Positions 43,726 through 51,934 of a DNA stretch of 64,000 bases are shown in pieces. The stretch is from Skermanella rosea (GTDB taxonomy: Bacteria > Pseudomonadota > Alphaproteobacteria > Azospirillales > Azospirillaceae), in NCBI RefSeq assembly GCF_016806835.2, contig NZ_CP086111.1:2553001-2617000 (forward strand). The letters are read 5' to 3'. A program made the translations under genes and the position numbers. Positions within the stretch are counted from its first letter, which is position 1. Each line of letters opens with the position of its first letter. Under the pieces are notes generated by a model, which worked only from the letters and a program-made list of their open reading frames with translations, was not told the DNA's origin and ran no database searches.

Positions 43726-44301
43726 CTACGCCTCCGGCACCTCGTGGGCGCGGCCGTGCAGGCGGATCAGGCTCGCCAGGTCGGGGTGGCTGGCCGCCAC
43801 CTTGGCGTGATGGCCGCGAAGCTCCCGGACCAGCGCGCCGCCCCGGCCGAGCAGGTCGTCGGCGATCCCGACCATCAGGCTGTTCGGCCAGCTCCGTGGG
43901 CGAACGCGGGAGAGTTCCTGGAAGACCTCGGGCTCGCGCCCGGGATTGTTCTGGGCCATCAGGATCACGGCGGTGGCCGTCGAGCGCGAGACACCGGCAT
44001 GGCAGTGGATCAGCAGCTGTTCGGCCTTCTCCGCCAGCAGCTCCTCGCCCAGCGTCAAGATCTTGCGGACGTCCCGCTCGCACGGGACGGTCATGCCCGG
44101 CCCGGGCTGGAGGGTGTCGTCGAATCGCCAGAGCACCCGGCGGTGCGGCAGGTAGGCCGTGAAATCCTCCGGGTCGGCCCGCTCCGGGTCGAGGATCGAG
44201 ACCACGTGCGTGAAGCCGCCCTGGGCATGGCCCGCCAGCTCGTCGAGGCCGCAGATGGTGATGCGGTAGGGAAGCAGGGGCGTCGTGATGTCGGTGGTCA
44301 T
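43726..44301 (-). CDS. Tyrosine/dual-specificity-type protein phosphatase
   Basis: 191 residues. The P-loop HCHAGVSRST gives the Cys100-x5-Arg106 signature of cysteine-based phosphatases, and WRFDD about 40 residues earlier supplies a possible general-acid Asp. The rest matches the compact DSP-like proteins of alphaproteobacteria. It is probably cytoplasmic and single-gene. Substrate unknown: protein phosphotyrosine, phospholipid or nucleotide are all possible for this fold. Confidence 0.87.
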   Translation of the reverse strand: MTTDITTPLLPYRITICGLDELAGHAQGGFTHVVSILDPERADPEDFTAYLPHRRVLWRFDDTLQPGPGMTVPCERDVRKILTLGEELLAEKAEQLLIHCHAGVSRSTATAVILMAQNNPGREPEVFQELSRVRPRSWPNSLMVGIADDLLGRGGALVRELRGHHAKVAASHPDLASLIRLHGRAHEVPEA

Positions 44302-44410
44302 CGGTCCGGACGGCTTTCGGCAGTAATTGGGGCGGTTGGGGCTGCGGGAGGAAGCTGGCGCGTTCCGCGGCCAAGGTCAACCTTGCACGACGGGCGCCAT
44401 GCATGTTCAA

Positions 44411-44429
44411 TCCCCGGAAGAGCCGGGGA
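44411..44429 (+). promoter_or_regulatory. Hairpin covering the Shine-Dalgarno of the MetX-like gene
   Basis: TCCCCGG (44411-44417) pairs exactly with CCGGGGA (44423-44429) across AAGAG. The right arm contains most of the GGGGAGGA ribosome-binding site for the ATG at 44440, so folding would hide it. This could set low or conditional translation. Confidence 0.5.
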
Positions 44430-44439
44430 GGACAGCGGA

Positions 44440-45543
44440 ATGAACCAATGGATCAGCCGGGCGCGGGCCGCCTGCTTCGCCGTCGCGATCGGGGCGGCGG
44501 CAGGGGCGGCGCCGGCGCTCGCCGACGGGGACGGCGACCCGCCGCACCGGCGCTTCGAACTGGGCGATTTCCAGCTGGAGAACGGGCAGGTCATCGAGAG
44601 CGGCTTCCTGACATACGTCACCCACGGCACGCTCAACGAGCAGGGAAGCAACGCCGTCCTCGTGCTTCCGGCGCTGATGGCGACCCATCACCGCCATGAT
44701 TTCCTGATCGGCCCGGGCAAGGCGCTGGACCCGGAAAAGTTCTTCATCATCGCGGCGGACACGCTGGGCAACGGCCGCGCGATCTCGCCCAGCAACAGCA
44801 AGACCCAGCCCGGCATATCCTTTCCCCAGTTCTCGATCCGCGACATGGTCGCCGCCCAGCACCGGCTGGTGACCGAAGGGCTCGGCCTGGAGCGCCTGCT
44901 GGCGGTCGTCGGCCTGTCCATGGGCGGCATGCAGGCGTACCAATGGGCCGTCAGCTATCCCGACACCATGGCGGCGATCGTGCCGATCGTGTCCATGGGT
45001 CGCACCTCCCCCTGGGTCACCGCCATCTGGGAGAGCCAGCGGCAGGCGATCATGGCCGACGCCGCCTGGGCCGGCGGCGACTATGTCGAGCAGCCGACCC
45101 AGGGGCTGCGCGCCGCGGCGGCGGCCTTGGAGGTCTGGACCCGGCACTGGGACGGCCTGGACCGGCAGTTCAAGGACAACGGCTCGGTGATCGAATGGCT
45201 GGACGCCCGCACCGCCGAGACCGTTGGAGCGTGGGACGCCAACGATTTCATCTATCAGACCCGCGCCGAGGACCTTCACGACATCGCCGCGGGCGGCGAC
45301 TATGCGGCGGCGTTCCGCGGGATCCAGGCTCGGGCGCTGCTGATGCCCGGCACCCGCGACCTGCTGCACCCCGCCGCGGACGCCCGGTTCGCGGCGAAGC
45401 ACATTCCGAGGGCCGTGCTGGCGGAGATCGAATCGGACCAGGGGCACATGGCGAGCGGCATGGTCGCCAAGGACATCGAGTTCGTCAACGATACGATCAG
45501 GCGGTTCCTCAACGAGGTGCTGAGCGACCTCGTCAAGATATGA
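44440..45543 (+). CDS. Exported alpha/beta hydrolase of the homoserine O-acetyltransferase (MetX) fold
   Basis: 367 residues. A signal peptide (1-29, ending APALADG) marks it as periplasmic, unlike true MetX. The nucleophile elbow is VGLSMGGMQAYQW and a late Asp/His pair is visible in PGTRDLLHPAAD and SDQGHMASG. NAVLVLPALMATHH and ADTLGNGRAISPSNS resemble MetX blocks. A secreted member more likely hydrolyses esters or amides than acetylates homoserine. Translation may be limited by the hairpin at 44411-44429. Confidence 0.82.
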   Translation: MNQWISRARAACFAVAIGAAAGAAPALADGDGDPPHRRFELGDFQLENGQVIESGFLTYVTHGTLNEQGSNAVLVLPALMATHHRHDFLIGPGKALDPEKFFIIAADTLGNGRAISPSNSKTQPGISFPQFSIRDMVAAQHRLVTEGLGLERLLAVVGLSMGGMQAYQWAVSYPDTMAAIVPIVSMGRTSPWVTAIWESQRQAIMADAAWAGGDYVEQPTQGLRAAAAALEVWTRHWDGLDRQFKDNGSVIEWLDARTAETVGAWDANDFIYQTRAEDLHDIAAGGDYAAAFRGIQARALLMPGTRDLLHPAADARFAAKHIPRAVLAEIESDQGHMASGMVAKDIEFVNDTIRRFLNEVLSDLVKI

Positions 45544-45607
45544 GGGCCGGAACGGCGGGCATCCCGGCGTGTTGTGAAGGGGAGACCTTCAACGCGGAGG
45601 AATTGCC

Positions 45608-45784
45608 ATGCGAACGAAGATGGATGAATTGCGGGAGTTCCGGCTGACCGGACCGATCCCGCCGACGCCGGGCCAGCCCGAACCGGACAACCCGGCCGAC
45701 CCCGACGCGCCGCCGCCGATCGATGAGCCGCCGGCCCCGATCCCGGTGCCGCCGGTCCATAATCCGCCGGGACCCCTGACTTGA
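45608..45784 (+). CDS. Proline-rich microprotein (58 aa)
   Basis: 58 residues starting MRTKMDELREF; from residue 15 on, about one residue in three is proline (PIPPTPGQPEP, PPPIDEPPAP, VHNPPGPL), acidic and without Cys or hydrophobic segments. A perfect GGAGGA lies seven bases before the ATG and the frame ends cleanly in TGA, so it is a good gene candidate despite its size. Probably an extended or disordered peptide; function unknown. It lies between the MetX-like and dipeptidase genes on the same strand. Confidence 0.65.
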   Translation: MRTKMDELREFRLTGPIPPTPGQPEPDNPADPDAPPPIDEPPAPIPVPPVHNPPGPLT

Positions 45785-45898
45785 CGGCGTAACGGCGGCG
45801 GGAGCCGGAGCGCCCGGCCATGTCGCATATTGCCCCGCGGAACGGCATCTGCTTTGGTAGGGACCTTTCCAGCCTTTCCGCAGAACCGGACCCATCCC

Positions 45899-47290
45899 AT
45901 GCTCTCCGTCGCTCCCGTCCTGGACCATCTCGACCGTGACTTCGACGCCGCCGTCGGCCGGCTGTGCGACCTGCTGCGCATCCGGAGCGTCAGCACGGAC
46001 CCCGCCTATGCGGGCGAGACCCGGCAGGCGGCGCAGTGGCTGGCCGGCCAGCTGACCGGCATGGGATTCGAGGCGAGTCTGCGCGACACCCCCGGCCATC
46101 CGATGGTGGTGGCCCACCATCCGGGGCCGGAGGGGGCGACCGGGCCTCACCTGCTCTATTACGGCCACTACGACGTGCAGCCGCCCGAGCCGCTGGACCT
46201 GTGGAACAGCCCGCCGTTCGAGCCGACCGTCGTGGACGCCAGGCACGGCAAGCGGGTGGTGGCCCGGGGCGCGGTGGACGACAAGGGCCAAGTGATGACC
46301 TTCATCGAGGCGTTCCGCGCTTGGCACGCCGTCCACGGGACGATGCCGACCCGGATCACCGTCCTGCTGGAGGGCGAGGAGGAGACCGGCAGCCCCAACC
46401 TCGTCCCGTTCCTGGAGGCGAACAAGGCGGAGCTGGGCGCCGACGTCTGCGTGGTGACCGACACCAACAGCTGGAACATAGAGACGCCGGCGATCACCTA
46501 CATGCTGCGCGGCATGCTCTACCTGGAGGTCACGCTGCACGGCCCGAGCCACGACCTGCATTCCGGCATGTATGGCGGCGCCGTGCTGAACCCGAACAAC
46601 GCCCTGGCGCGTATCCTGGCCCAGATCCACGACGAGGCGGGGCGCGTGCAGTTCCCCGGCTTCTACGACGACGTGGTGCCGCTGTCGGAAGCGGAGCGGG
46701 AGCAGTGGCGCGGCCTGGGGTTCGACGAATCCGGCTTCCTGGCCGGCGTGGGCCTGAAGACCCCGCGCGGCGAGGAGGGCTGGAGCACCCTGGAGCGGGT
46801 CTGGGCCCGGCCCACCTGCGACATCAACGGCATGTGGGGCGGCTACACCGGGGCGGGATCGAAGACGGTGATCCCGGCCCAGGCCTCGGCCAAGTTCAGC
46901 TGCCGGCTGGTCGCGGGGCAGGACCCGAAGAAGATCCTGGCGGGCATCCGGGAGTTCCTCGACGCGCGCACGCCAGCCGACTGCCGGTGGGAGATCAAGA
47001 CCTTCGGCAATTCGCCGGCCATCAAGGTTCCGGCGGAGCAGCCGCTGATGCGGAAGGCCATGGCCGGGCTGGCCGACATCTACGGCAGGCCGCCGGTGCT
47101 GATCGGGTCGGGCGGGTCGATCCCGGTGGTGGGATACATCCAGCGGATCCTGGGGTTCGACAGCATCCTGGTCGGCTTCGGGCTGGAGGACGACCTGATC
47201 CATTCGCCGAACGAGAAGTTCGAGCTGAAGTGCTACCGCAACGGCATGCGGTCCCACGCCGCCATCCTGGCCCGGATGGCGGAGGGCTGA
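45899..47290 (+). CDS. M20 family dipeptidase
   Basis: 463 residues, the normal size for CNDP/DapE-like dipeptidases. Metal-site blocks: YYGHYDVQP (His, Asp), ARGAVDDKGQ (Asp), LEGEEETGSPN (Glu-Glu), and a late HSPNEKFEL. The dimerisation domain is in the middle (DLHSGMYGGAVLNPNNAL). It hydrolyses dipeptides or related amides in the cytoplasm. The frame extends to 45830, but the ATG at 45899 gives the usual start. Convergent with an exonuclease gene five bases on. Confidence 0.92.
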   Translation: MLSVAPVLDHLDRDFDAAVGRLCDLLRIRSVSTDPAYAGETRQAAQWLAGQLTGMGFEASLRDTPGHPMVVAHHPGPEGATGPHLLYYGHYDVQPPEPLDLWNSPPFEPTVVDARHGKRVVARGAVDDKGQVMTFIEAFRAWHAVHGTMPTRITVLLEGEEETGSPNLVPFLEANKAELGADVCVVTDTNSWNIETPAITYMLRGMLYLEVTLHGPSHDLHSGMYGGAVLNPNNALARILAQIHDEAGRVQFPGFYDDVVPLSEAEREQWRGLGFDESGFLAGVGLKTPRGEEGWSTLERVWARPTCDINGMWGGYTGAGSKTVIPAQASAKFSCRLVAGQDPKKILAGIREFLDARTPADCRWEIKTFGNSPAIKVPAEQPLMRKAMAGLADIYGRPPVLIGSGGSIPVVGYIQRILGFDSILVGFGLEDDLIHSPNEKFELKCYRNGMRSHAAILARMAEG

Positions 47291-47295
47291 GTCGC

Positions 47296-48084
47296 TCAGG
47301 GTTCGTGCGGGCGGGTGCCATAGGGGTTGTGGACCGGCTCGATCACGTTGAGGTGGACGAGCCGGGCGAAGATCGACACCGGCGTCCGCAGGAACAGCTC
47401 CAGGATATCCAGCACGGCGACGCCCTCGCGCCACATCCGGAGCAGGCGTTCGTCCTGTTCCGGAGTCCAGGGCTGGCCGCGCCGCAAGGGTTCCGGGCAG
47501 CGGTCGCGGCGGACCTTCTGGAGCCGGGGATCGATCGCCTTCCGCGCCGCCTTGAGCGCGGCCTTCTCCCGGTTGATCTCGGCCCGGACGGCACGGCGCT
47601 CCTCCGCCGTCAGGTCGGGCAGGGTCTCCAGCCAGCCATGCACGGTCCGGCAGGCGAGCGCGTCGGCCGCCGCCCGGTGCCACGGCCCGGCGGCGACGTG
47701 GCCGGCGCGCTCGGCGGCCAGCGACAGCTTGAGCGCGTAGCCCAGCTTGGCGCGGCAGAGATTGACCGTGCAGGTGCTCTCCGCGATGCCGGCCGCCGCC
47801 TCGCCGACGACGGCAAGGTCGAACTGCGCGTTGTGGGCGACGAAGCGTGCGCCTTCCAGGATGCGGGTCAGTTCGGGCCGGATATCGTCCCAGGTCGGAG
47901 CCTGGGCCACCATCTCGTCCGTGATGCCGTGGATCTGGGTGCAGAACGGCGCGATCGGGTGCATCGGGTTGACCAGTTGGTCCATCAGAACGGTGCCGTC
48001 CTGGTCGATCACCGCGATTTCCAAGAGGCCGGCGGGACCGTTCCTGACCCCGCTGGTTTCGGTATCGACGTAGAGAGTCCTCAT
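47296..48084 (-). CDS. DEDD-family 3'-5' exonuclease (DnaQ/PolC-like) with C-terminal extension
   Basis: 262 residues. ExoI motif YVDTETSG (Asp7, Glu9), ExoII HNAQFDLAV and ExoIII HRAAADALA are in order; the final position of the motif has the His-x(4)-Asp pattern of the DEDDh group. The last 90 residues are a basic helical stretch (EERRAVRAEINREKAALKAARKA) followed by a SANT/helix-turn-helix-like part (WTPEQDERLLRMWREGVAVLDI) that may bind nucleic acid. I prefer the ATG at 48084 over an adjacent TTG. Likely role: trimming DNA or RNA ends, not the replicative proofreader. Confidence 0.88.
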   Translation of the reverse strand: MRTLYVDTETSGVRNGPAGLLEIAVIDQDGTVLMDQLVNPMHPIAPFCTQIHGITDEMVAQAPTWDDIRPELTRILEGARFVAHNAQFDLAVVGEAAAGIAESTCTVNLCRAKLGYALKLSLAAERAGHVAAGPWHRAAADALACRTVHGWLETLPDLTAEERRAVRAEINREKAALKAARKAIDPRLQKVRRDRCPEPLRRGQPWTPEQDERLLRMWREGVAVLDILELFLRTPVSIFARLVHLNVIEPVHNPYGTRPHEP

Positions 48085-48199
48085 CAAGCTTCCCGCTTCC
48101 GTGTGATGTCGGAATATTTAGTCGGAGTCGGGCCGTTTCGAAACGGGATGTTGGTGCCGGCCTGCGATGGAAGGGACAGGCCGCCGTCCGGCTCAACGC

Positions 48200-48226
48200 T
48201 TGACGTTTAACGCGCGGCGATATACC
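48200..48226 (+). promoter_or_regulatory. Possible promoter of the higBA operon
   Basis: TTGACG at 48200-48205 and TATACC at 48221-48226 (15-base spacer, or 16 to an ATATAC one base earlier) lie just before the toxin start. The spacer is slightly short, so this is only a candidate; HigA-type antitoxins usually bind over such a promoter. Confidence 0.35.
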
Positions 48227-48234
48227 GTCACCCG

Positions 48235-48513
48235 ATGATAAAGAGTTTCCGTGACAAGACCACCGAGGAGCTTTTCCGGCTCGGATCTGCCAGGAGATTT
48301 TCGTCAGTTTCGAAAGTGGCCTCGCGTAAACTCGACATGATCAATGCCGCGATCGCACTGGATGATCTTCGCAGCCCTCCCGGCAACAGGCTGGAAGCGT
48401 TGAAGGGAGATCGTTGCGGGCAACACAGTATTTGCATAAACGAACAATGGCGCATCTGCTTCCGATGGAGTGGCGACGGTGCCGACGACGTGGAGATCGT
48501 AGATTATCACTGA
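48235..48513 (+). CDS. higB: HigB-type toxin (RelE/ParE superfamily)
   Basis: 92 residues. MIKSFRDKTTEELFRLG, the RKLDMINAAIALDDLRSPPGNRLEALKGDR core and the C-terminal WRICFRW...VEIVDYH are the standard HigB-1 pattern. These toxins are ribosome-dependent mRNA endonucleases. The gene precedes the antitoxin by 22 bases, the toxin-first order typical of higBA. The gene is less GC-rich than its neighbours, as usual for mobile toxin-antitoxin pairs. Confidence 0.93.
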   Translation: MIKSFRDKTTEELFRLGSARRFSSVSKVASRKLDMINAAIALDDLRSPPGNRLEALKGDRCGQHSICINEQWRICFRWSGDGADDVEIVDYH

Positions 48514-48535
48514 CGATCATCAGCCTGGAGGGTAC

Positions 48536-48823
48536 ATGAGACTGAAGACCCACCCTGGAGAAGTGTTGCGCGAAGAATTCCTGGCTCCCCTTGGGCTATC
48601 CGCGAATGCCCTTGCCACGGCGTTGCGTGTGCCCGTTACGCGTATCAGCGAAATCATCCACGAACGACGCGCCGTCACGGCTGATACGGCTCTGCGCCTG
48701 GGTCGCTACTTCGGCACGTCACCCGAGTTCTGGATGAATCTTCAGCAAGCTTACGATTTGTCCGTCGTGGCCAGGGACCGCGGCGGCGATATAGAACGTG
48801 ACGTCCAGCCGCGGGCGGCGTAG
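48536..48823 (+). CDS. higA: HigA-type antitoxin (XRE helix-turn-helix)
   Basis: 95 residues. HPGEVLREEFLAPLGLSANALATAL is the HigA family start, and ALRVPVTRISEIIHERR the helix-turn-helix; RYFGTSPEFWMNLQQAYDL is a near-invariant C-terminal block. It neutralises HigB and represses the operon. Follows the toxin gene directly. Confidence 0.95.
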   Translation: MRLKTHPGEVLREEFLAPLGLSANALATALRVPVTRISEIIHERRAVTADTALRLGRYFGTSPEFWMNLQQAYDLSVVARDRGGDIERDVQPRAA

Positions 48824-48940
48824 CGAGCCGTAGCCCTTCCGCCCCTGCGGCGCATGCCGCCCATGAGCCGGTGCGACTGGACATACCAGTCCGTCCTGGT
48901 CCAGATTAGCGGCCGAACCGAAGCGCCTGGGGACATCGCG

Positions 48941-49435
48941 ATGCCGGCCGAAACCTTCCTGCCTCCCGCGGCCGATCTGCCGAAGCCGGAAATCTATGCC
49001 GACCTGAAGTCCCAGCTCGGCGGGCTGATGGCGGGGGAAACGGACCTGATCGCCAATGCCGCCAACATGGCGGCCGTGATCTATCACGGGCTGCCGGAAC
49101 TGAACTGGGCCGGTTTCTATTTCATGAAGGACGGCGTCTTGGTGCTGGGGCCGTTCCAGGGGAAGCCGGCCTGCATCCGGATCCCGGTCGGCAAAGGCGT
49201 TTGCGGGACGGCGGTCGAGCAGGGCGTCAGCCAGGTGGTGCCGGACGTCCATGCCTTTCCCGGACACATCGCCTGCGATGCCGCGTCTCGGTCGGAGTTG
49301 GTGGTGCCGATCGCGGTGGATGGCCGGGTGATCGGGGTGCTGGACCTGGACAGTCCGGTGCCGGGGCGGTTCGACGAGCAGGACAGGGCCGGGTGCGAGG
49401 CTTTGGTCGCGGTGCTTGTCGACCATATAAGATAA
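48941..49435 (+). CDS. Free methionine-(R)-sulfoxide reductase (GAF domain)
   Basis: 164 residues, a single GAF domain. The three catalytic cysteines are at 78, 88 and 112 (PACIRI, GVCGTA, HIACDAAS); the spacing of 10 and 24 residues equals that of the E. coli enzyme. NWAGFYFMKDGVLVLGPFQGKPACIRIPVGKGVC is the family core. It reduces free Met-R-sulfoxide during oxidative stress. I chose the ATG at 48941 after a GGGGA; the frame is open to 48854. Confidence 0.93.
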   Translation: MPAETFLPPAADLPKPEIYADLKSQLGGLMAGETDLIANAANMAAVIYHGLPELNWAGFYFMKDGVLVLGPFQGKPACIRIPVGKGVCGTAVEQGVSQVVPDVHAFPGHIACDAASRSELVVPIAVDGRVIGVLDLDSPVPGRFDEQDRAGCEALVAVLVDHIR

Positions 49436-49500
49436 GCAAGAGAGATCAGCGGAGGCGACTGCAAAGCCCTCCGGAGGGAATGGATCAGGAGGGAACGGGA

Positions 49501-51033
49501 ATGTCCGATGTACAGCCGCTGACGATCCGTCTGAGCGCCGCGGACAATGTGGTGGTGGCGCGGGTCAACATGCTGCCGGGGGCGCCGATCGGGGTCGGCG
49601 ACGTGGCGTGCCGGGGGCAGGTGCCGCGCGGGCACAAGATCGCGATCGAGCCGATCGCGGCCGGCGAGCCGATCCGCAAGTACAATCAGATCATCGGCTT
49701 CGCGACGGTGGACATCGCCCCCGGCGACCATGTCCATGTCCATAACGTCGAAATGCACGATTTCGCGCGCGACTACGCGTTCGGCGCCGATGTCAAGCCG
49801 GTCGATTACGTGCCGGAGGCGGAGCGGGCGACCTTCCTGGGCTTCAAGCGGGCCAACGGGAAGGTCGGCACGCGCAACTATATCGGCGTGCTGTCCAGCG
49901 TGAACTGCTCGGCCACGGTGTCGCGCTACATCGCGGCGGAGTTCGAGAAGCCGGGCGCGCTCGATGCCTTCCCCAACGTGGACGGCGTCGTCGCGATCAC
50001 CCATTCGACCGGCTGCGGCATGGCCGACAGCGGGGAAGGCTACGCGAACCTCCAACGGACCCTGTGGGGCTATGCCCGCAACCCCAACTTCGCCGGCGTG
50101 CTGCTGGTCGGGCTGGGCTGCGAGGTCAACCAGATCGACTTCCTGCTGGAAGCCTACGGCATCGAGCGCGGGCCGATGTTCCAGACCATGAACATCCAGG
50201 GACTGGGCGGCACGCGGCGGACCATCGAGTTCTGCCGGCAGCGCGTGATGGAGATGCTGCCGCTGGCGAACGAATTCACCCGCACCCCGCAGCCGGCCAG
50301 CGAGCTGCTGGTGGCCTTGCAATGCGGCGGGTCCGACGGCTATTCCGGGATCTCGGCCAACCCGGCGCTGGGCGCCGCGGTCGACATCCTGGTGCGCCAC
50401 GGCGGCACCGCGGTCCTGAGCGAGACTCCGGAGGTCTACGGCGCCGAGCACCTGCTGACCCGCCGTGCGGTCAGCCGCAAGGTCGGGGAGAAGCTGGTCG
50501 AGCGCATTCGCTGGTGGGAGGGCTACACCGCCCGCAACGGCGGCGAGATGAACAACAACCCGTCCCCCGGCAACAAGGCCGGCGGACTGACCACCATCCT
50601 GGAGAAGTCGCTGGGGGCGACCGCCAAGGGCGGCACGACCAACCTGGTGGAGGTCTACAAATACGCGGAGCCGATCACAGCCAAGGGCTTCGTCTTCATG
50701 GACACGCCAGGCTACGACCCTGCGTCGGCGACCGGCCAGGTGGCGGGCGGGGCCAACGTGGTGTGCTTCACCACCGGGCGCGGCTCGGTGTCGGGGTTCA
50801 AGCCGGCGCCCTGCATCAAGCTGGCGACCAACACGACCATGTACGAGCACATGGAAGAGGACATGGACATCAACTGCGGGACGGTCGCCGACGGGCTGGA
50901 GACGGTCGAGCAGGCTGGTGAGAAGATCTTCCGGAAGATTCTGGAAGTGGCGTCGGGTACGCCGACCAAGAGCGAGGCCCAGGGCTTCGGAGACAACGAG
51001 TTCGTGCCGTGGCAGATCGGCGCGGTAATGTGA
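49501..51033 (+). CDS. UxaA-family dehydratase (altronate/galactarate dehydratase type)
   Basis: 510 residues. An N-terminal SAF-like domain (residues 1-100, with GHKIAI and DHVHVHN) is fused to the long UxaA/GarD domain (HSTGCGMADSGEGYANLQRTL, LQCGGSDGYSGISANPALG, NPSPGNKAGGLTTILEKSLG). The family dehydrates sugar acids to 2-keto-3-deoxy acids using a metal held by His/Cys residues. AGGAGGG lies just before the ATG. It is paired with an FAH-family hydrolase 37 bases downstream, suggesting a pathway in which a sugar acid (possibly a deoxy-sugar acid) is dehydrated and later cleaved. Exact substrate not readable. Confidence 0.9.
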   Translation: MSDVQPLTIRLSAADNVVVARVNMLPGAPIGVGDVACRGQVPRGHKIAIEPIAAGEPIRKYNQIIGFATVDIAPGDHVHVHNVEMHDFARDYAFGADVKPVDYVPEAERATFLGFKRANGKVGTRNYIGVLSSVNCSATVSRYIAAEFEKPGALDAFPNVDGVVAITHSTGCGMADSGEGYANLQRTLWGYARNPNFAGVLLVGLGCEVNQIDFLLEAYGIERGPMFQTMNIQGLGGTRRTIEFCRQRVMEMLPLANEFTRTPQPASELLVALQCGGSDGYSGISANPALGAAVDILVRHGGTAVLSETPEVYGAEHLLTRRAVSRKVGEKLVERIRWWEGYTARNGGEMNNNPSPGNKAGGLTTILEKSLGATAKGGTTNLVEVYKYAEPITAKGFVFMDTPGYDPASATGQVAGGANVVCFTTGRGSVSGFKPAPCIKLATNTTMYEHMEEDMDINCGTVADGLETVEQAGEKIFRKILEVASGTPTKSEAQGFGDNEFVPWQIGAVM

Positions 51034-51070
51034 AATCCTGGACCAGAAAAGAAGTGGAGAACCAGACACC

Positions 51071-51922
51071 ATGAAGCTGTTGCGCTATGGCCCGCCCGGT
51101 GCGGAGAAGCCCGGTATCCTGGACGCCGAAGGCCGCATCCGCGACTTGTCCGGCGTGATCGACGACATCGGGCCGGCGACGCTGGACGATGCCTCGCTCG
51201 ATCGCCTGCGCGCGATCGACCCGACGACGCTGCCGCTGGTGGAGGGAAATCCCCGCATCGGCCCCTGCGTCGGCAACGTGTCGAAGTTCCTGTGCATCGG
51301 CCTGAACTATGCCGACCACGCTGCGGAATCCAACCTGCCGGTTCCCCCGGAGCCGGTGATGTTCATGAAGGCGCCATCGGCCATCTGCGGTCCGAACGAC
51401 ACCGTGATCATCCCCAAGAACAGCACCAAGCCGGACTGGGAAGTCGAGCTGGGCATCGTGATCGGCAAGAAGGCCCAGTATGTCGAGGAGGCCGACGCGC
51501 TGGATTATGTCGCCGGCTACTGCGTGGTCAACGACGTGTCCGAGCGGGCCTTCCAGATCGAGCGGTCCGGCCAGTGGGTCAAGGGCAAGAGCGCCGACAC
51601 CTTCGGCCCGATCGGCCCCTGGATGGTGACCCGCGACGAGGTCCCCGACCCGCAGAAGCTGAAGCTGTGGCTGGAGATCGACGGCAAGCGGTTCCAGGAC
51701 GGCACGACCGAGACCATGGTCTACGGCGTTCGGCACCTGGTGCATTACTGCAGCCAGTTCATGACGCTGCTGCCGGGCGACATCATCTCCACCGGGACGC
51801 CGCCGGGCGTCGGCATGGGGCAGAAGCCGCAGGTGTGGCTGAAGCCGGGCAACACCATGCGCCTGGGCGTCGAGGGGCTGGGCGAGCAGGTCCAGAAAGT
51901 CGAGGCCTACTCGGGCAAGTGA
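51071..51922 (+). CDS. FAH-family hydrolase (2,4-diketo-3-deoxy acid hydrolase-like)
   Basis: 283 residues. FLCIGLNYADHAAESNLP, EVELGIVIGKKAQYV and GDIISTGTPPGVGMGQ are strong FAH signatures with the metal-binding Glu-x-Glu. Close relatives are often annotated ureidoglycolate lyase, but proteins of this length and sequence style also act on 2,4-diketo-3-deoxy-L-fuconate, cutting it to pyruvate and an acid. Being after a sugar-acid dehydratase, the second role is more likely. No oxidoreductase that would make the diketo acid is adjacent. Confidence 0.87.
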   Translation: MKLLRYGPPGAEKPGILDAEGRIRDLSGVIDDIGPATLDDASLDRLRAIDPTTLPLVEGNPRIGPCVGNVSKFLCIGLNYADHAAESNLPVPPEPVMFMKAPSAICGPNDTVIIPKNSTKPDWEVELGIVIGKKAQYVEEADALDYVAGYCVVNDVSERAFQIERSGQWVKGKSADTFGPIGPWMVTRDEVPDPQKLKLWLEIDGKRFQDGTTETMVYGVRHLVHYCSQFMTLLPGDIISTGTPPGVGMGQKPQVWLKPGNTMRLGVEGLGEQVQKVEAYSGK

Positions 51923-51934
51923 CGGCCCGCCGCT

